In this document: piece by piece, positions 57,390-64,000 of the stretch
How the letters are laid out: each line of letters begins with the position of its first letter
How positions within the stretch are numbered: the stretch's first letter is position 1
The notes under the pieces: model-generated
The model's database searches: none
What the model was told of the DNA's origin: nothing
The model's input: only the letters and a program-made list of their open reading frames with translations
Program-made: the position numbers and the translations under genes
Source: Marisa cornuarietis
Taxonomy: Eukaryota; Mollusca; Gastropoda; Architaenioglossa; Ampullariidae
Length of the DNA stretch: 64,000 nt
NCBI GenBank assembly: GCA_004794655.1
Contig: SMMW01000589.1
Span: 434,001 to 498,000, forward strand
Direction of reading: 5' to 3'

Positions 57390-60300
57390 GGCTTACCGGA
57401 AGATGGAGCTTGAGCTGGCGTATGCATTTCATTATGGCGCTGTTTCTTTTAAGCCCCTTCACTTGATATAAACGGTCAGAGTCATGCCTATTACTGGTAG
57501 CATTACTACTGTTCCATGTGTTCGTGTGTACGACTGACGTTTTGAATCAGCATCACGCAAGCTTCCAAACCCTGTCCTTTGTGGAATGTCCATTCTTTGT
57601 GTCAGAAATAAAGGAATTTCCGTAAAAGGAGATGGCCGGTACGAAAAAAAGTTTTCTTCGGCACCATCATTAACATCGTCGTCATCATTTTGTTATCATC
57701 ATTAGTAGTGATTTTCCCCTTGCTGTCTACATGAACGAGTAAACAAGCGCACGCACACACACATATGGTTGAACCAATTTCACACTTCCTTTGATGCGGT
57801 TCTTGAGGTGCATACTACATAGAGATACCTACATCTACGACTATGGTTAACGAGGTTCGCTGAGTATGAGTGTCTATCGAGGGTCACATTTTTTTTAAAT
57901 ACCTAAACAGCTAGGAAACAAATTTTAACATAAAAGTCATCAGTCCCTACGTCTCTGTGGGCAAAGGATTCCAGAGAGAATCCCCGACATCTTCAAGTTT
58001 ATAAAACGTAATGGTAACTAGAGCCGGTAAACCCATTCTTCCTGTTTTCCCCGTCAAGGACAGCTACCGCCGAGCCTACTGGGTGTCCAACCGCAGAAAA
58101 GAGCGAAGTTGCTCTTGGAGGCACAGTACAGTACGGCAGTCTGGTTTATCTTTAACGTAAGAAGGTGTGCATGCATGCTACGGCTGGTTTAAATGGCGCC
58201 TTACGGCAGTTATTACCTCAGTGATGCGTTTTATCTCCCAAAAAATGTCAAGCCCGTCTGCTTGGGACGAAGATAGGTCAAGGTTGTCCTAAAGCGTAGT
58301 GTTGAAGTAGTAAAATCGGTCTGAGGTTGTTTACCATAAGGCAATTTTAAAGCTATTTCACACTGTGAAAGGGTATTTTCTTGGTAGGTCAGATCGTGCC
58401 GAGAATCGTTTCTGAAACCAGTTTGTCTTACAGTTTGTACCTCATACCGAGAAGCGATGGCTCAATGTTCACGATTTTGAATAGGAAAACCGATAGATGG
58501 GCGCAGTAGGAGTTGTTGGGGGCTGAAATGATATGAGATGATAAGTTATCGTAAAATCGACCGCTAGAACCTCATCGTTAGCTTAAACAATTGAATGCTT
58601 GTCCATCTGTCCACTTTGCATTGGCTGCCTTCCAAATAGGCTTGTCATCGACCATTGTGCAATCCTTTGGGTTGAAATAGTTGTATACGCTATGTGTAAC
58701 GTGTAGGTGCGTGCAATAAAATAAATACACTGAGGGTTTCATTTTATACATTTCACTTTAATATCGTCAGGAAACACGAATAATGTTTAACCATTGCTTT
58801 TCCTCAGCTGCCGAAAAAAATATTTAGATAACGGCTCGTACTGGCACAAAAAAGAGAGTGTCTAGTTATTCCCACCACCCAGCACACCATTGCTCACTTT
58901 CCCTTATTCATTTAGGAATAAGTTGTTTGCTTTCCCTTATTTATTTTTTCTTTCTTACATTTTATCTCCTGTCTTACGATTTTACACTAGGCTTGACGAG
59001 CCATTGTAATTCATGTTGAGTAGGCTTGAGCTGACGAGTTGCCGTCGTACACAGAAATCTTGTATCGGCTTGTGACGTGTACAAGGAAGGGAGAATTATG
59101 GGAGAGGTACCAACGCTGTGAGAAAGGCGAGTTGTGGAACATTATAGAGATGTGCTTCAGTCGAGTGCTCAGTGAGGCCAAGGTACATTGAATCGAATCA
59201 TCGACCATCACCTGTGTAGACGCGGGACACCGGCAGGTAAATAAGAAGACCAGTTATAGTAGAAACAGGTGCACACTTGAAAAGAAAGCGAAGCACGTGA
59301 TAACATTAAAGAGCTAAATTTTCCTGCAGCTCATACCATCGCACAGTAACATCTATTCCACACTACGCAGCGCTCTTCGTGCAATTAATGGAGCGGAGTA
59401 AAATGAAAATGGCGTAGCGGATAGGTACAGCTTAAAGCAACTTCTGGCTAACAGCAGCAAGACGCTCCTACTCGAAAAGAGCAAATGACAGCTTTCAAGA
59501 GAAGCACTCACTCACTGCAGGGCGAGGCGTACATTCACCTCCCACTCGGCATAGGTCCTTTGTCTGCCCTTTTGACCGCAACAAAGGTGTTGTCTTTGTG
59601 TTGACTTAAAGGTCTCGTAGAGTGCAGCAGTTTTTTTTTCTCCAAATAACTGGGCTGAGGTCAGTACACGATAGCGTTTTTTTTTTCTTTCAAAAAATCT
59701 GGTTGACTAAACCTTCGTACTTCCCGACATTCCACTTCTCGGTTTTCGAGATACATGCCCGCAAACATCACCTTGCGCAAAGAAGAGACGGAAATGTGTT
59801 AACATTTTGAGTGTATGTTATGCTTACGTTGTCAAGGCTACAACCAATGGGAGATCTGGTGACATGTGTTAATTAGACATATTCGTGGACATTTGTAACA
59901 TCATGCGTTTGTTGTATTTGATGATGTGTGCAGGCTAGTATCTCAACAAAGAGGATGGGGTTTACTCGCTCACATGTTGAGTAATACTGACTTACGCTCA
60001 GCCCACCCCTGTAAATTGTGAAAAGAAATTCTCGCAGGTTAACTTGTTAATTTTCTCTGAGGTCAAAAGAATACCAGACACAGCAGAGAAATGTAAGGGA
60101 GGAGGTAATGTGGATGGTAGTGGGGGTGGAGTGGCTGGACGAGGGGCGGGAGGGAGGAGAGCAAGGTGAAGGAGTGAGCAGGGTTCGCGCGCTGCTGACT
60201 GACTGGACTTTGGCCAGGTGTCACCGGGTTCGGCAGCGTGCCACATGGGGCTGACTCCGTCACCTTGGTCTTCCCGACGGCCTTCGCATTTTTTTCTCCA

Positions 60301-63300
60301 TGCACCATGTCGCGATGGTCACTTTCATAGGGCAACACTCAACAAAGGCGCATAAATTTCAGGTTCTCACAAGGCAAATTTAAGATCACACGTTTTTCAT
60401 TTCCGGTCAGACACGTGTGAAAACATTTTTGGATACAATTTCTCAAGTATAGGAAACAAAAGTGGCAGGGCTAAGGCCTACAGATGCAGATTTTTGGCAA
60501 TATCCGACTGGTTTATTGGAGATCCAAGATAATAATTATGGATCATAAGGCCAGCTATGCCTATACACTTTTGGAACAAGACTTTGAAAGAGACCTAGAA
60601 CACACCTGTCTAAATAAACTCCACGGAGACCATTATAAGGATAAACGGGCAAGACTTCTAATAAATCTTTTGCACAAGACCAGCGACATAAGTTTAAAAT
60701 CAACAAGGCACTGCATCTACATTTCTTTCAGCACAGAGGACTGCAGCCATGGTCATCCACTTGTACCGCTGTTAATATTTTGCATCCAGCCGGGCAGAAA
60801 ATTCAACTTTGCCTCAGCACTTCTGAAGTTTCACAGATCCTTCAAGGAATATCTACATAAATAGTCGAGGAAGTGATCAGAGATTAAGGGCGGGGGAGGG
60901 GGGGGAGTGGAGAAATATATAAGAAGATTAAGGGGGGGGGAAGAGAGAGAGGGGAGAAATATATGAGTGCAGCGTAGAACGACAGGAAGAAACGATTGAA
61001 TTCCAGCTGAGGTATAAAAACTTGAGGGCTATATTTAAGCTCGTAGCCTGTGCTTCAAAGTTACCCCACCGCCGCTCTCAGTGACACTTTTTCGGCTCTT
61101 TATTTATTCACGTGTTTTTCAAATGCCCATACCAGGAGTTAGGAAGCGCTTTGAAAGCATATAAGTGATAAATGTTTTGCGTTTGGTTGTGATTTCGGGA
61201 GGATTTATAAAAGCCAGTACGGGTTGAGGAAACGGTGCTTGTGTCATGTTGTATAAGTAGACTAGGTTTTTCTCTGGAGAGTATTGTGCTGGCGTCATGT
61301 TGAATGTAATAATATTTTCACACATACACGTGCGCGCACACGCGCACACACACACACACACACAAATGGTAGAACACATCAGTATTAAGACGCAGAACGC
61401 CAGTTTTATGCACAACTGTGGGTGTATTCACAGATTATTGAATGGTCGACGACAGAATTATAAATAAACAGTGGGCGCTGCGCTATTTTTTTTTTAATTC
61501 GTAACAGGCGACAGAGAACATTGTTTTCTTTTTGAAACGACATCGTGTTTCCGACTCAGTATTTCGCACTGGAGTGTCAGACCGGTAACTGCTTTCGGCT
61601 GTTTGCGATAAAACAGAACCTAAACAAGCTCTGACTCTTGAATGTCGGATCGATGACACAAACGTTACTTTAAATCTGACGAAAATATATTTGATAAAGT
61701 TGCCTTTGGTTTACAATGCGTTAGTGTGTTCGGTCGTGCGTTCCAAGTTCTCCGTTCTACATGTCGAGAACCGGTCTGCTAGGCTCGCTTGTTTCGACAG
61801 ATGGCTACATGCGGCCCACTGTGGGGCTGTGTAAGGGGACTGTCATCTCGGTCTCGCTTTTCTTTCTCCCCCCCCCTTCCTAACTCACTACTCCCTCCCC
61901 CCCCAACCCGTGGCAGATGTGCACAGACACCTCGCTATTTGGGACGTAAGGTTTCTCTACCCCCTATTCCCCTCTCCCTACCACCACAACGTCCCATTCA
62001 AATCTCCCTCCCATCAACACCTCGAACCGCAAACTCCTATCATCGCAGACCGTGCGCCGCCCCCCTTCCCCGGTCTGTCCGGCACAAGCCCCCGTGTTCG
62101 TGCTTACCTCCCTTTAGGAGCGTGTACAACGACCGATTTGAATTTTGCGAATGGGTCCCATTGTCGCGGCCCACGTTTTCAATGAGTGTGTAATATGATA
62201 AGAGGTACGTTTAATCGTCAGGCTTTTGTGTTTGCTTTTTCAGTCGCCCAGTGCGCATGTGCGCGTCCCGTGAACGCCTTCTATCGTTGAAACTCTGTGT
62301 GTGCGCGTGTGTGCACAGGGGGAGTACGTGTGTCAGCTACTATGGGCACACTGCAGCAGGGGTGATCTGTGTGTGGGTGCATACGACAGTTAAAATCCGG
62401 TGTATGTATGTGTGTGTGCGTGCGTGGACAGTTCAAGAGGTCCTTGTCGTCATTATGTATAGGGCACCTTCCATTGCCACGCTCCCCTCCCTTTTCCCCT
62501 CATGGAAGACGAAAACTGCTTAGTCGCCATACACTGCTTGAAACCGTACTATCGAGGGGCAGACGCTTGTATCGCATCCGTTAAATTTAAAGCTCACGCC
62601 GTCAACCGCGAGCGTTAAGGCGGAATTCGGGGAAGGGAGGGAGAAGGTTGGGAGCGAGGCTGGAGGACCGTGTGGCGAAAGGTAAGTGCAAGTCAGAAAA
62701 CCTGTTGCCGACTGGCGCAGGGACACGTACACCCATCTCTTGAATGTACACACAATTTAGCGCCAGAATTGCAAGCTGCTCACGTGTGAAAAGAGACCGT
62801 TGGCAGACTGGGATGACCTCAAGTCGGAGGCTTCTAATAGTCTCCCCACCCCGACCTCCCCCACCCCACTACTCGCTCCCCTCAACACACACGCTAGCGC
62901 CGCTTCTAACGTGACACGCAAAGCGGAGGACACGCGCCGATTGCTAGGGGAGGCCGGTCGGCCTTGATGTGGTTGTTTGCGGGAGACACGGTAGTGAATC
63001 GGCGAATAAATGTACCTGCAGCAACAACGCAGTATACAGGTAATCGAGTAGCTTCGAAGAGAGGCCAGGTATTGCAAGGGTTTCCGATTAAGCTTCAACA
63101 CCTTTAGGTTTGGGGATTTTTTCCTCATCGAAGTTAATGAACTGACTCAGAAGAACACCATTTTAATTAAAGTTTTAAAGTGGTGGTCGTTCGTTGTATG
63201 GTGGGAATGAGGACATAGGCAATGGCCAGCTGCAAGCTTAGCCAGATCGTATTACTTCAAATGATTCCTAGCTGCCCGAATTCCAAGCGTGTAAACGCGC

Positions 63301-64000
63301 CATTTGAATTGAAGAACAGTAAAAGCGTTAAAACGAGTGCACGAAGGTGATACAGAGAAGTACACAACGTGGTTCGATTAAAGGCTCACCACCTTTATGC
63401 GTTTTAAATTGAGGGACTCGTCGCAGGTAACCAAAATTTCCTCTCAAAGGTTAGGTTAACGGCAAATTGGACAAGCAAAAACACTGAATTATAAAAGACG
63501 GGATGAAATGCTATCCGTTAGTAGTTGAATAAAATGTGGGTTGTTGGATGAAAATTGACTTCCAAAGTTATCGCTTCATATTGAGTGTTCCATAAATGAA
63601 TAAAATAGTGCTGCAGGATCGGAGGCCAAGTCCGACATTACATCGATGTGCGAGCTTTTTTCCCGAACAATTAAGCCTTATTAATGGCTAGTCAAAAGAA
63701 CTGTATGTTTACTTTATTTCTTTCGGAAAATCTCGATCGACTTTAGATTATTGTAGCTTTTTGTGATTTCCATAAATTTTAGTATAATACGACAAGCTGA
63801 GTTTTACTGTCGCATTATCCTACCTTTCATAAATCTTAATGGTCTAGTAGGGTACCATTTTTTTCTATTATCAGTTCGGGGCTATATGCTATTTCCCCAT
63901 ATCTGGGGAATCTTCCGTTTTGGATATATACGCCCACAAAATGCACGAAGGTCAGAGTTGTACATGGACACGCTTATGCTGTTAAGGGTACAGCATTGGC
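57390..64000. other. Right end, no gene recognised
   Basis: Simple repeats occur at 60895-60950 (G/GA runs) and 61323-61365 (CA/CG). A 126-codon ORF at 60484-60864 has ordinary amino-acid composition but resembles no family I know and has no promoter or splice context, so I keep it only as a note. A pyrimidine-rich stretch at 61850-62090 and a CpG-rich patch at 62590-62960 hold chance ORFs. The region may be part of the long first intron of the gene starting at 48701. Confidence 0.35.

Noticed and set aside
60484..60864. 126-codon ORF with normal-looking composition
   Set aside because: No family recognised, no promoter or splice context, and flanked by G-run low-complexity DNA. It deserves a search but cannot be supported from sequence alone.

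Overview
The window is eukaryotic nuclear DNA. Genes are split by GT-AG introns, large parts are gene-poor, and there are many microsatellites, minisatellites and decayed retrotransposons. The mix of transposons (CR1/L2-like and RTE-like LINEs, a Penelope-like element, tRNA-derived SINEs, pogo-type and fold-back DNA elements) together with the animal proteins suggests a marine invertebrate. A lophotrochozoan, probably a gastropod mollusc, is the best guess; this is inference, because no single feature proves the taxon.

Left end (1-9.7 kb), the gene-rich part: two housekeeping genes lie on the + strand. The first is the last six coding exons of mitochondrial ribosomal protein L45 (MRPL45, 487-5380); its N-terminal exons lie before the window. 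The second is a complete SEC61G (coding exons 8851-9684, with a probable untranslated first exon ending at 8581). Three MRPL45 introns each carry a recognisable transposon: a MITE, a pogo-like deletion derivative and a CR1/L2-like LINE tail. An RTE-like LINE fragment lies between the two genes.

Middle (9.7-46 kb): no multi-exon gene could be recognised. The region holds SINEs, fragments of at least four LINE types, a Penelope-like reverse transcriptase remnant, several minisatellites (one split by a LINE insertion) and fold-back elements. One candidate promoter with an RFX X-box directly before a short ATG exon sits near 26.3 kb.

Right end (46.9-64 kb): a CpG-rich promoter or 5' UTR leads into one well-supported first coding exon (48701-48956) that encodes a signal peptide and an acidic stretch, then a strong splice donor. 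The protein family is not recognised. One possible second exon is at 50641. The rest looks intronic or intergenic, with a second copy of the MITE seen in MRPL45 and a 0.3-kb tandem duplication.

No CRISPR array, operon or other prokaryotic system is present, and no canonical tRNA or rRNA gene was found. The most notable structures are the repeat architecture, the unidentified secreted-protein exon and the X-box candidate.
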